A DNA stretch of 64,000 nt, taken from NCBI RefSeq assembly GCF_004154955.1, contig NZ_CP011524.1:2914001-2978000 (forward strand), read 5' to 3'. The notes under the pieces are model-generated. The model was not told where the DNA came from. It did not search any database and saw only the letters and a program-made list of their open reading frames with translations. The position numbers and the translations under genes are program-made. The stretch is from Intestinimonas butyriciproducens. GTDB lineage: Bacteria > Bacillota > Clostridia > Oscillospirales > Oscillospiraceae. Below are positions 34,309 to 44,896 of this stretch, one piece after another; positions within the stretch are counted from its first letter, which is position 1, and each line of letters opens with the position of its first letter.

Positions 34309-35574
34309 ATGGCCAGAAACGACGGAATCGACCGCACCTTTGCCCGTAACCAGGACTTGCCCACCCTTGATGATGTGGCGAAGGTTCAGGAGCATAACGA
34401 ACGAGAAAAGGAGAGCTACTCCAACCAGGATATTGATACCACCCAGACCTACCGGAATATCCACTTCAAAGCCCCCACCGACAGCTATGCCGCCATGTTC
34501 GATCAGATGATTACCGATGGCGCTATCTCCACCCGTGGCCTGAAAGCTGATGCGGTGAAATACGGGGAGCTGATTTTCGATGTGAACTCCGCTTACTTCC
34601 ACAATCACGGCGGCTATGAATACGCCAAGCAATTTTACACCGACGCATATAAAGCTGCCGTAGAGATCGTGGGCGGTGAGCAATATATTCTCTCCGCTGT
34701 TATGCACGCCGATGAACGCAACCGGGCTATGTCGGAAGCTCTGGGGCAGGATGTGTACCACTACCACCTTCATGTGGTCTATGTCCCGGTGGTGGAAAAA
34801 CAGATTCTCTGGTCGAAGCGGTGCAAGGATAAGTCCCTTGTGGGCACGGTCAAGGAGACCATTATGCAGGTCAGCCGGAGCAAAAAGTGGGAATCCAAAG
34901 TTGCTCTGGATGAGCAGGGCAATCCGCTTCTGACCTCCAAAGGCAAGAAAGTCCTGCGGACATCGTACAGTGTCCTGCAAGACGATTTCTTCAACTATAT
35001 GAAAGCTGCCGGATATACCGATGTGGAGCGTGGAGAGCGTGGCAGCACCGAGGAACATCTGACTGTGACCCAGTTCAAGGTGGCACAGGAGCAACAGCGG
35101 CTGGAAGCTGTGACTGCTCAAATCACTCAGTCAGAGCAGGCGCTGGACACCGCACAGGCAGCCGTTGAGAAAAAACAGAAGGAGCTGCAATCCCTGCAAA
35201 AGCAGACCCAAGAACAGCGTACTGCCGCCCTGACTGTGCAGGAAATCCGCTCCATGGGGAAAAAGACGATCACCGGCAACATCACTCTGACCCCATCCGA
35301 GTGCAGCACGCTCAAGGATTATGCGGTCAATGGAATTCTTGCCAAGGCGGAAAACAGCCGCTTGGTAGAAAAGCTGCAACAAGCGCAAAAGAGCGCCGCT
35401 GTCTGGAAACAGCGATATGAATCGCTGAAAGAACAGGCACGGCCCTATCTGGAAGCTGTCAAGCTCGCACCCGAAAAGGTGCGGGCTTTTCTTGACGCCA
35501 TTCTGACCCGGACCCGGCAAACAAAGCAACACAATCAACCTGTCCGCCGTAAATCGCAAGATATGGAACTTTAA
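34309..35574 (+). CDS. MobV-family relaxase (plasmid mobilization protein)
   Basis: This 421-residue protein has an N-terminal MobV/Pre relaxase domain (about 1-220). The histidine motif is HYHLHVVYVPV near residue 150 (H-x-H-x-H in MobV motif III) and YFHNHGGYEYAKQF lies upstream. The C-terminal half is a long coiled coil rich in Gln and Glu (QEQQRLEAVTAQITQSEQALDTAQAAVEKK). It should nick oriT and pilot single-stranded DNA into a helper conjugation channel. AAAGGAG precedes the ATG. No coupling protein or secretion genes are in the element. Confidence 0.88.
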   Translation: MARNDGIDRTFARNQDLPTLDDVAKVQEHNEREKESYSNQDIDTTQTYRNIHFKAPTDSYAAMFDQMITDGAISTRGLKADAVKYGELIFDVNSAYFHNHGGYEYAKQFYTDAYKAAVEIVGGEQYILSAVMHADERNRAMSEALGQDVYHYHLHVVYVPVVEKQILWSKRCKDKSLVGTVKETIMQVSRSKKWESKVALDEQGNPLLTSKGKKVLRTSYSVLQDDFFNYMKAAGYTDVERGERGSTEEHLTVTQFKVAQEQQRLEAVTAQITQSEQALDTAQAAVEKKQKELQSLQKQTQEQRTAALTVQEIRSMGKKTITGNITLTPSECSTLKDYAVNGILAKAENSRLVEKLQQAQKSAAVWKQRYESLKEQARPYLEAVKLAPEKVRAFLDAILTRTRQTKQHNQPVRRKSQDMEL

Positions 35575-35591
35575 TTGATGGAGGAAACTGC

Positions 35592-37609
<2,018 letters not shown>

Positions 37610-37650
37610 CCATTGCGGTCACACCGTTCTCTGCCCCTCGCAAAGCTAAA

Positions 37651-37694
37651 TAGTACCTTATCACTATTAAGCCTTGCGGCTCCAGGGATTTTTC
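37651..37694 (-). repeat. Right terminal inverted sequence of the element
   Basis: The reverse complement repeats the left-end blocks GAAAAATCCC, AGCC, GGCTTA, AGTGATAAGG and ACTA. It ends exactly where the tRNA-derived TGGTGGAGAC sequence begins. Confidence 0.7.
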
Positions 37695-37717
37695 TGGTGG
37701 AGACAGCAGAACTCGAA
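37690..37717 (-). repeat. Left copy of a tRNA-Val 3'-end repeat (decayed attachment site)
   Basis: Twenty-seven of 28 bases match 49559-49586, the last 23 bases of tRNA-Val plus the five bases beyond its CCA end; the mismatch is at 37706. The orientation is the same. Only this tRNA fragment is present here, as expected for one end of a tRNA-integrated island. Confidence 0.7.
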
Positions 37718-37954
37718 GAGGGCATGGTATGTTCCTACGGGTGTTTGGCTGTCTCTGGTAATACCCAATAAAACCGCTGTGGCACAAGGAGTTCCGGGTT
37801 TCATGCGGAATAAAATCTCAAAAACCATTGGGCCTGTTGGATATTCATTTTTTATCGTTCTGTTAGAAATTTGTTAGAAGTAGGATAGGATGCTGTTACG
37901 AAAGATTCATTGGATTTTTTAGCGGTTTTATCCATATGTGAGCGACTGTATAAA
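37718..37954 (+). other. Remnant DNA between the tRNA fragment and the CRISPR array
   Basis: No gene is supported. It contains TGTTAGAAATTTGTTAGAAG (37861-37880), which recurs with two changes at 49469-49488 beside the intact tRNA, suggesting former integrase-binding or attP-derived sequence. Confidence 0.5.
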
Positions 37955-39400
37955 GTGGAGATTCACGCCCCCCGTGTGGGGGGCGACCCGCCTGGGAAAC
38001 ACGGCCATGAATGCCGGACTATTTCAATCCACGCCCCCCGTGTGGGGGGCGACTTACGGAATGTCGCAAGCATCCATTGACGGCATGATTTCAATCCACG
38101 CCCCCCGTGTGGGGGGCGACGGACACCGGCAATATCTCCTGCGCCGACCTCGTTATTTCAATCCACGCCCCCCGTGTGGGGGGCGACAAAATCTTGCCAG
38201 CATCAGATGCGGTGACATATGATTTCAATCCACGCCCCCCGTGTGGGGGGCGACATCCACTACAGTTCAGGGTGGCGGTTTCAGTGGTCATTTCAATCCA
38301 CGCCCCCCGTGTGGGGGGCGACATGATCCGGCACAGCTCGGTCAATACCTGCTCCAATTTCAATCCACGCCCCCCGTGTGGGGGGCGACCCGCAGCTCGT
38401 CGGCGTTGTAGCCGCCCCATAGATTTCAATCCACGCCCCCCGTGTGGGGGGCGACGTGGTCGTCCTAGTCAACGGAGATAGCGCTACCGTATTTCAATCC
38501 ACGCCCCCCGTGTGGGGGGCGACGCATCACAACCAAAAAACGGCTCTGGAGATGGCCATTTCAATCCACGCCCCCCGTGTGGGGGGCGACCCTGGGGTAG
38601 ATGGCATAGGCGGTCAGGTAGGAAATATTTCAATCCACGCCCCCCGTGTGGGGGGCGACCGACCATGAGCGGCGGGCAGGGACAGGCTTTCGCCATTTCA
38701 ATCCACGCCCCCCGTGTGGGGGGCGACCAAGGCTTTTTCTCCTTTTCTACACACCCTGACATTTCAATCCACGCCCCCCGTGTGGGGGGCGACACACCAT
38801 GGTCTGGATGGCGGCGGCGCCCTGGGTCATTTCAATCCACGCCCCCCGTGTGGGGGGCGACTTTTCGACTTCTCCAGCAACTTTGTGCCACTTGTATTTC
38901 AATCCACGCCCCCCGTGTGGGGGGCGACGGTTTTTGCGCCATGGGCTATCACCTCCAGACAAAAATTTCAATCCACGCCCCCCGTGTGGGGGGCGACGTA
39001 ATGACAAGCGCCTGGACGCGGACGAGCGGCATTTCAATCCACGCCCCCCGTGTGGGGGGCGACTGTCGCAGGTAATGTAAGCGTCCTTGTACCCTTTGAT
39101 TTCAATCCACGCCCCCCGTGTGGGGGGCGACTGACGATGTTGTAAAAGACACAGAGGTTTCTGATATTTCAATCCACGCCCCCCGTGTGGGGGGCGACGT
39201 CCTTCCGGGAGGGCATCGAGAAGTTCCGGGGTATTTCAATCCACGCCCCCCGTGTGGGGGGCGACGGACAACTATACCCGTCCTTTGGGGTTCATTTCCA
39301 AATTTCAATCCACGCCCCCCGTGTGGGGGGCGACGTGATGCTCCGGTCAGACAGGCCGAACAGCGCTATTTCAATCCACGCCCCCCGTGTGGGGGGCGAC
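37955..39400 (-). CRISPR. Type I-C CRISPR array, 22 repeats and 21 spacers
   Basis: The 33-nt repeat in crRNA sense (minus strand) begins GTCGCCCCCCACACGGGGGG and ends CGTGGATTGAAAT. It forms an 8-bp stem (CGCCCCCC/GGGGGGCG) followed by the 11-nt handle TGGATTGAAAT. Copies start at 38021, 38088, 38155, 38222 and so on to 39368-39400. The copy at 37955-37987 is degenerate over its first 13 plus-strand bases and marks the leader-distal end. Spacers are 33-36 nt and I saw no duplicated spacer. The array lies downstream of cas2 and is read toward lower coordinates. Confidence 0.97.
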
Positions 39401-39570
39401 AGCAAAAACAGCTAAAAATTCAAGCTGTTCGCGCGAAAAATAGACAATTCTTACAAATATCCTCTCCTAACTCTTATCCGATTTTGAAAAATAAGGTTGC
39501 CTCCTTACAGATAATACTGCAAAATCTGGTGCGAGACCTCGGTGATTTTCTGCGCGTTTACGTTTCGCAC
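39401..39570 (-). promoter_or_regulatory. CRISPR leader
   Basis: This AT-rich, 170-nt non-coding stretch between cas2 and the leader-proximal repeat should carry the array promoter and the spacer-integration signals. I do not see a clean consensus promoter in it. Confidence 0.6.
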
Positions 39571-39861
39571 CTAAAGCATCAATACATCTTCTGGGTTGTA
39601 GGATGCCTTTACTCCAAAATGCTCGATCTTGTTTTCATAGCGGTTTCCCAAGTAATAAAAACGAAGACTGTCCTTTTCCGGGTCCATGATCTTACACAGC
39701 TTTGCCTGTAACATGCGGTACTGGGCCGCATCCAGCAGACATTCAAAGACAGAGTTCTGCACCCGCTGTCCGTAGTTGACGCACTGCTTCGCGATTTGCC
39801 GCAGACGTTTGCGGCCAGCGGCGTCCTCGGTGTTCACATCATAGGTGATTAAAACCAGCAT
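39571..39861 (-). CDS. cas2: CRISPR-associated endoribonuclease-fold adaptation protein Cas2
   Basis: This 96-residue protein has the ferredoxin-like Cas2 fold. MLVLITYDVNTED supplies the conserved Asp of strand 1, followed by GQRVQNSVFECLLDAAQYRML and SLRFYYLG. Cas2 dimers bridge two Cas1 dimers during spacer acquisition. It is the last cas gene before the leader and 4 nt from cas1. GxSVFE appears as VQNSVFE, typical for type I-C. Confidence 0.95.
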   Translation of the reverse strand: MLVLITYDVNTEDAAGRKRLRQIAKQCVNYGQRVQNSVFECLLDAAQYRMLQAKLCKIMDPEKDSLRFYYLGNRYENKIEHFGVKASYNPEDVLML

Positions 39862-39865
39862 ACTA

Positions 39866-40897
39866 TCACTTCCACAAAAAAGGTGGGTAAGCGTCCAAGT
39901 CTCCCCGGAGATAACGGGCCAGCAGAAGTGCCTGCGTATAGGGGATCATCCCCCATGGGAGCTTTTCCTCCAGATAGGGGTGGGTCAGTGTCTCTTTTTT
40001 CTTTTCCTGCCAATGTTTCAGAAATGTTTTCCTGCCGCCGTCGGCCAGCAGCACCGCGCCGCTCTCCATATATTGAAAATCTCCCGCCTTGACCTGGCGG
40101 TTGTTGATGAGCGTGAGCACAAAGCGGTCCGCCATGCAGGGACGCAGTTCCTCCATCAGGTCCAGGGCCAAGGAAGTCCGACCCGGGCGGTCCCGGTGCA
40201 GGAATCCCACATAGGAATCCAGCCCCACACTCTCCAAGGCGGAGGCGCAGTCGTGGGCCAGCAGGCTGTAGGCGAAGGAGAGCATGGCGTTGACGGCGTC
40301 CAGCGGAGGGCGACGGCTGCGGCCCCGGAAGGAAAACGTCTCTTTATCCCCCAGGATCATCTCGTCAAAAACGCTGAAATAGGCGGAGGCTCCCACCCCC
40401 TCCAGGCCCCGCAATTCCTCCGGAGCGCTTACCTCCTTGACCTGAGACAGCAGTCCGTAGATTTGCTTGGAGGCGGAGACCAGTTTTTCGCCGTCCACCC
40501 GCAAACCGTGGTCCCGGCGGGTGCGCTCGATGCTCCAGCGGGCGTTGAACAGCTTGCCGAAGATCATAGTGCGGCTGATCTGACAGCATTGAGTGGGATC
40601 ATCCCCGGTCCGATATTGTGTCCGGCGGAGCAGGACGTTTCCGTTCCCCTCGCCGCACACCCGGGCCAGAAATTTTCCTCTGGGGGTACAGAAAGATAAG
40701 CCGATCTGACGCTGGGCGCAGACGCCCATCAGCGCGGGGGACGCCCCGGCATAGGAAAAGGTAATGATATTCTGCAAGGTATGTAGAGGATAGCGGGCGA
40801 CAACCTGCTTGTCCCGATTGGCCACCACATTCTCCCCGTCCAGGGACAGGTAAATATCCTCTGAGAGGATGTAGAGGGTATTGAGCAGATGTTTCAT
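39866..40897 (-). CDS. cas1: CRISPR integrase Cas1 (type I-C)
   Basis: Cas1 is the metal-dependent integrase that inserts new spacers. The protein has 343 residues. The N-terminal beta domain (LLNTLYILSEDIYLSLDGENVVA) is followed by the helical catalytic domain with DAVNAMLSFAYSLLAHDC, SVGLDSYVGFLHRDRPGRTSLALDLMEELRPCMADR (catalytic His and Asp) and a Glu before FSVFDEM. ATG 40897 gives MKHLLNTLY and overlaps the cas4 stop by 4 nt; a longer reading to 40966 runs inside cas4. Confidence 0.96.
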   Translation of the reverse strand: MKHLLNTLYILSEDIYLSLDGENVVANRDKQVVARYPLHTLQNIITFSYAGASPALMGVCAQRQIGLSFCTPRGKFLARVCGEGNGNVLLRRTQYRTGDDPTQCCQISRTMIFGKLFNARWSIERTRRDHGLRVDGEKLVSASKQIYGLLSQVKEVSAPEELRGLEGVGASAYFSVFDEMILGDKETFSFRGRSRRPPLDAVNAMLSFAYSLLAHDCASALESVGLDSYVGFLHRDRPGRTSLALDLMEELRPCMADRFVLTLINNRQVKAGDFQYMESGAVLLADGGRKTFLKHWQEKKKETLTHPYLEEKLPWGMIPYTQALLLARYLRGDLDAYPPFLWK

Positions 40898-41556
40898 TTC
40901 AGCTCCTCCATGGCAGCGGCCAAATAGTCCGCAACTCTTTTGCAGCCCATCAGCTTTGGAAGGCACAGGACTTTCAAAGAGCAGGCGTTACAGGCCTTGG
41001 ACGGCTTGACCTTGGGTGTGTGGCGCCTTTTATACAGCTCATGCATCTCCTTCAGGTTATCTTGAACCTGCCCGCGCAGTTCAGGCGTAAAGGGGACCAC
41101 CGTCCGGCGGCGGGGCTCTCCGTAATAGAGTGCCCCCTCCGGGACGGCACAGCAGAGCATCTCCTCCAGGCACATGGCCTGGGCGCACAGCTGAAGCTCG
41201 TCCGCACTGTGTTTCTTAGGCTTGCCCCGTTTGTACTCCACCGGATAAGGCAGCCACAAACCTTCACGATTTTGCAAAGCAATTCCGGCAGGGGCTCTGT
41301 GGAACTCTACCGCGTCGCACTGGCCGGAAACACCCAACTCCGTCGAGTGGATGGCCAGCCCCCTGACGGTCAGACAGTCCCCCCGGCTCTCCCGAAATTC
41401 CTGGTCGTGGACGCGCTCGTGCATGAGATGGCCGTCCACCGTGCGGTAATTCTCCGCCCACTGACCTTCAATGTGGATCAGCGCCCACTGGCGGCGGCAA
41501 AAGACAAAGTGCTGCAAACCCGAAAGCTGGAGATAATCCTCTTCCTTAAATCCCAT
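40894..41556 (-). CDS. cas4: CRISPR-associated exonuclease Cas4
   Basis: Cas4 trims and orients prespacers so that those with a PAM are inserted correctly. This form has 220 residues. A first cysteine lies in LQHFVFCRRQWALIHIEGQW. The RecB-type nuclease core includes GQCDAVEF and PVEYKRGKPKK (D...E-x-K). Three C-terminal cysteines (ACNACSLKVLC) complete a 4Fe-4S site. It overlaps cas7 by 11 nt and cas1 by 4 nt, within one transcript. Confidence 0.95.
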   Translation of the reverse strand: MGFKEEDYLQLSGLQHFVFCRRQWALIHIEGQWAENYRTVDGHLMHERVHDQEFRESRGDCLTVRGLAIHSTELGVSGQCDAVEFHRAPAGIALQNREGLWLPYPVEYKRGKPKKHSADELQLCAQAMCLEEMLCCAVPEGALYYGEPRRRTVVPFTPELRGQVQDNLKEMHELYKRRHTPKVKPSKACNACSLKVLCLPKLMGCKRVADYLAAAMEELK

Positions 41557-42397
41557 TCAGAATCTCCGGCTCCAGTCCGGCCAAAGGCTCCAATGTAATC
41601 TTGTAATCCTCCGCGCAGGCGGGGATGGCGTCAGAAGCAATCAACTCAGCCTGGACCGAACGGTGGACCTTGGCGGAGGAATACTGCCCATCCTTGCAGT
41701 TGTGGTGGAACCAGTAGAGTCTGACCACCTCCATGGAGCCCTCCGGCCGGGCGGAAGAGGCGTCATTGACGAAGAGGGTGCGCAGACACTCCTTCAAAAT
41801 ATCGGCGTCCTTCTCAGTGAAGCCGGTTTTTTCCGCAAGCTGAACATTGATAGAGCCCTTGATCTTATAGAGACCGAAGCGGACAAAGTGCTTCATGCCC
41901 ATGGTGTCGGAGGAACGGCCTTTGTCGTTGCTCTCACCGTTTACACTCTTGGTGATCTGCATATCCTCTATCTGCACGGGGGAGACGCTGACACCCTGAT
42001 GTACAGAGACCGGGCCCCGCACACCGATGGACATGCCTTTTGTGTCCTTAAACGCAAATACCTGGCCGAAAGAACGTACGTCCAGCCATGTTTCACAGGC
42101 CTTTTGTGCATAGTCTTCTGAATCCTTGAACTCCTTCGCTTTTCCCAGAACGGCGGAGGCCCGGTCGCTGAGACTTCCGCATCCGTCTTCACACCGGTCA
42201 GCGGACTGGACAAACACGGCCTGTCCCAGATCCTGCATCCGGTTGCGCAGCTTGCGCTTGATGCACACGTCGCTCATTTCCCCTAAACCGTTGTAGTCGG
42301 TGCGGGGGCTGTTGCCGTTGAGAGGGTCGCCGTTGGGGTTTGCCATGGTGGCGGATACAAAGGCCACAAAGTCGATTTTGTTCTGTAAGATACCCAT
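41546..42397 (-). CDS. cas7: Cascade backbone subunit Cas7 (Csd2, type I-C)
   Basis: This 283-residue RAMP protein forms the helical backbone along the crRNA spacer. It opens NKIDFVAFVSATMANPNGDPLNGNSPRTD, the standard Csd2 start, followed by DVCIKRKLRNRMQDLG. It has DVRSFGQVFAF and GPVSVHQGVSVSPVQIEDMQITKSVNGE, where the thumb region lies. It begins immediately after the cas8c stop, so expression is coupled and in excess of the other Cascade genes. Confidence 0.95.
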   Translation of the reverse strand: MGILQNKIDFVAFVSATMANPNGDPLNGNSPRTDYNGLGEMSDVCIKRKLRNRMQDLGQAVFVQSADRCEDGCGSLSDRASAVLGKAKEFKDSEDYAQKACETWLDVRSFGQVFAFKDTKGMSIGVRGPVSVHQGVSVSPVQIEDMQITKSVNGESNDKGRSSDTMGMKHFVRFGLYKIKGSINVQLAEKTGFTEKDADILKECLRTLFVNDASSARPEGSMEVVRLYWFHHNCKDGQYSSAKVHRSVQAELIASDAIPACAEDYKITLEPLAGLEPEILNGI

Positions 42398-44167
42398 TTA
42401 AGACTCCTCCTCTGTCTCTTGTTGATCCGTTTTTTCGCTGCGGTAGGCCCGCTGATGGGAATATCCCAACAGATAGATATCATCCAACTGCTGGTTCAGT
42501 GTGCTGTCGGAAGGAGAAAAGCTGTCCAGAATATCATCAATCATATTCTGGTAATATCGGTAAAGTTTTGGTTTGGACTGTGCCAGACGCTTGTTGTAGG
42601 GCGCTAACTTGTCCCATAGGGCGGACCATGTTGCCATTGGGCGCAGCGTAAAGACTTTCTGCATTCTTATGGCGTTGGTCTCCCGCCGGTCCTCGTCAGT
42701 ATAGGTGCTGTTTTCTATTGCGTCCGCGATGGCTAGCAGGCGACCGAACAGATAGCTCCGGTCGGAACAATTTTTGTCTAAAGCCATATCCCACTTCTCC
42801 TTTGAATGGTATTTTCGAATGGCCGCGCAGGCTGTGAACAGCAGTTTTTGGCGGTTCTCTCCTTCATAGAGCAGGAGATGGGAGGCTTTTTCCACCAGGG
42901 CCCGCTCGATATCCAGTGGGAATGGCGCTTTGTCCACCCGGCAGGCCACCAGCCGCTGCATCTGCTGCTTCAAGATGCGGTCATCAATTTCTGCTTTTCC
43001 GTTTCGGGGTGTCCCGAAGGCCCAGCTGACAATTTGGAACAACGAAGGTGACTGGATCCCATAGGGACCGTTTTCCCAACAGCAGGAGACCTCCCAGTCG
43101 TGCAGCCGGTCCAGAAAATCGGAGGCCAGCAGTTCGTTGTAGTAGGTGACGGCCAGACGGCCTGTGGTGGCCGCGTCGAAAGCGGCGATCACTACGCCCG
43201 CAGGCGGGCGCAGGTCCTCTTTCCAACCGGAGAGAGCCTCCCACAGTTGCTTTTGATACTGGCTGGGAGTGGCCGCCCGCTGAACGTTTCCTCCACCTTT
43301 GCGGCCCATGGGGCCTGTCACCTTGGGAATTTGGATGCCCTGGGGACTCCAGCAAACAAAGGTCCGCCCGCCAAAAGAGACGCTCTGGTTGGCCACCAGC
43401 CACCGCAAGGCGTTGTGGGCCTTCTGGGATGCGGTATAGCCTACCGTCGCGGCCTGCGCCGCATCGTCGAACCGTCCCCGGTATGTGAAGCCGCTGGAGT
43501 CGTTGGCGGAGATCAGCTTGGCGTTTCCGTTGATGGGGATAATCCCTTTTGGATGCTGTCCGGCGGGAGCTTCCATTTCGCCGGAAACCATGCACAGTGC
43601 GGGCGGCGTGTCCGCCCGTTTCGCGGCGGTGTAGTCGATAAATGCTTTCATAAGCGTCTGGTCTGTCCAGCAAGGTCCGTTGAGTTTTTCCCCTAAGCCG
43701 TTGACCTCCCAGCAGACCATCGCTTTCTCTTCGGCAGTAATACCCGCCTGACTCAAATCTGCCAAAATGGTTCTATCCTGCACATAATTTAAGATGGCGT
43801 GCAGTTTTGGATGGGAAAAGGGTGAATTGACCCATGCGGACAGCTGTGACACATAGTGGCTGTACTCCACTTGGTTTTGGGGCAGCAGATACCGCAGGTA
43901 ATCGCATAAGGGGTGGGGAAGTTCAGCAGCCTTGACCGTTCGTCCTGCTGATTCTTCCGTTGCGGGAATGATAATTTTGGGGACGTCCTTCTCTAACGCC
44001 TGAGCGGTGATAAAGTTTCCGTTCTGATCCAAAGTGATTTTGATTTGCGGCCGCGCCATCATGTGGGAGATTGGTGCCAGCGGCTCCTTTTCTTTCTCAT
44101 ACATGATTCCAACCCGGCCGGCCATCGCATCGTAGGTCTCACAGGCCTTTTGCAAAAGCCCCATCAC
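42398..44167 (-). CDS. cas8c: Cascade large subunit Cas8c (Csd1)
   Basis: The protein has 589 residues, the usual Csd1 length. It starts MGLLQKACETYDAMAGRVGIMYEKEKEPLAPISHMMARPQI, typical of the family, and contains YTASQKAHNALRWLVANQ and FVCWSPQGIQIPKV. Cas8c recognises the PAM (TTC for type I-C) and helps recruit Cas3; in type I-C an internal start can also give a small Cas11-like subunit, which I did not locate. It overlaps cas5c by 4 nt. Confidence 0.95.
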   Translation of the reverse strand: MMGLLQKACETYDAMAGRVGIMYEKEKEPLAPISHMMARPQIKITLDQNGNFITAQALEKDVPKIIIPATEESAGRTVKAAELPHPLCDYLRYLLPQNQVEYSHYVSQLSAWVNSPFSHPKLHAILNYVQDRTILADLSQAGITAEEKAMVCWEVNGLGEKLNGPCWTDQTLMKAFIDYTAAKRADTPPALCMVSGEMEAPAGQHPKGIIPINGNAKLISANDSSGFTYRGRFDDAAQAATVGYTASQKAHNALRWLVANQSVSFGGRTFVCWSPQGIQIPKVTGPMGRKGGGNVQRAATPSQYQKQLWEALSGWKEDLRPPAGVVIAAFDAATTGRLAVTYYNELLASDFLDRLHDWEVSCCWENGPYGIQSPSLFQIVSWAFGTPRNGKAEIDDRILKQQMQRLVACRVDKAPFPLDIERALVEKASHLLLYEGENRQKLLFTACAAIRKYHSKEKWDMALDKNCSDRSYLFGRLLAIADAIENSTYTDEDRRETNAIRMQKVFTLRPMATWSALWDKLAPYNKRLAQSKPKLYRYYQNMIDDILDSFSPSDSTLNQQLDDIYLLGYSHQRAYRSEKTDQQETEEES

Positions 44168-44892
44168 TCCACCTCCCCAAATTCCCGCAGACCGGAGAAG
44201 TTTTCCATATCAATCCCAAAGGGTTTCATTTCCATCTTGCGCAGAGGCTTGGTGAGCGGACAGTCCTCCGGACGGGGGAAGGTGATAACTCCCTGCTTCA
44301 TCACCGGATACCAAAACCGTGCAGTCATTTTTCCCTGGGTCTCGGTGGAGTAGGCCTCGTCAGCATAGGTGATACCGTGATACATCAGACCGAAACTCAA
44401 CTCCGGCAGCTTGTCATAGGCGCTTGGCTCTTCTCCAAATACACAGGGCTCCACATATCCCTGGCACTCCCTGGCCCCCAGGAAGATATCCCGACGGCCG
44501 CCTTTTTCGATCATCCGTTTGGCGATATTGTGGTGCTTGTTCTCACTGCGGTCCTGAGCAAGCTCCGGGCGGTTCTCGTTCCACTCAAAATGGGCCCGTA
44601 TCTGATAACGGCAGTTTTTCAAATAGGTGTAGTAGGACAGGTCGTTTTTGCCGTCCTGGTAGTGGATGGGCCGGATACCCTTTACCTCGGTTTGAATCTG
44701 GTTCATGACCCGGACCGCGTCAATGTACCAGATCAGTGTTGGTTTCCAGTACACAGAGGACAAAATGCCTTTCAATGCTTCATAGGTAGGCACCTGATAG
44801 CTGCATTTCTCCCCGCCCACCCGCATGATCGGGTCGGAGAAGAGGCCATAATCCCCTGTGACCTGAAACTCCACAATATTTGGGTGCCGCAT
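44164..44892 (-). CDS. cas5c: Cas5c (Cas5d) pre-crRNA endoribonuclease
   Basis: In type I-C, Cas5c replaces Cas6 and cuts within the repeat, leaving an 11-nt 5' handle on each crRNA. The product has 242 residues. The Cas5 fold starts NIVEFQVTGDYGLFSDPIMRVGGEKCSYQVPTYEALKGIL, including the conserved Tyr and Lys region used in catalysis. GARECQGYVEP is the C-terminal strand motif. ATG 44892 follows GGAGGTG; a longer reading to 44979 would overlap cas3. Confidence 0.94.
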   Translation of the reverse strand: MRHPNIVEFQVTGDYGLFSDPIMRVGGEKCSYQVPTYEALKGILSSVYWKPTLIWYIDAVRVMNQIQTEVKGIRPIHYQDGKNDLSYYTYLKNCRYQIRAHFEWNENRPELAQDRSENKHHNIAKRMIEKGGRRDIFLGARECQGYVEPCVFGEEPSAYDKLPELSFGLMYHGITYADEAYSTETQGKMTARFWYPVMKQGVITFPRPEDCPLTKPLRKMEMKPFGIDMENFSGLREFGEVE

Positions 44893-44896
44893 CGTA

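Noticed and set aside
33948-34349. 133-codon ORF overlapping the oriT region
   Set aside because: No good ribosome-binding site, composition unlike the neighbours, and it spans the hairpins and nick motif of oriT and enters the relaxase gene in another frame.
37674-37877. 67-codon ORF over the tRNA fragment
   Set aside because: It starts in the element end and reads through a tRNA 3' end; no protein features.
37938-39415. Several ORFs with repeated IHAPRVGGD- or PPCGGR-like peptides on both strands
   Set aside because: They are translations of the 33-nt CRISPR repeat; spacer plus repeat length keeps frames open by chance.
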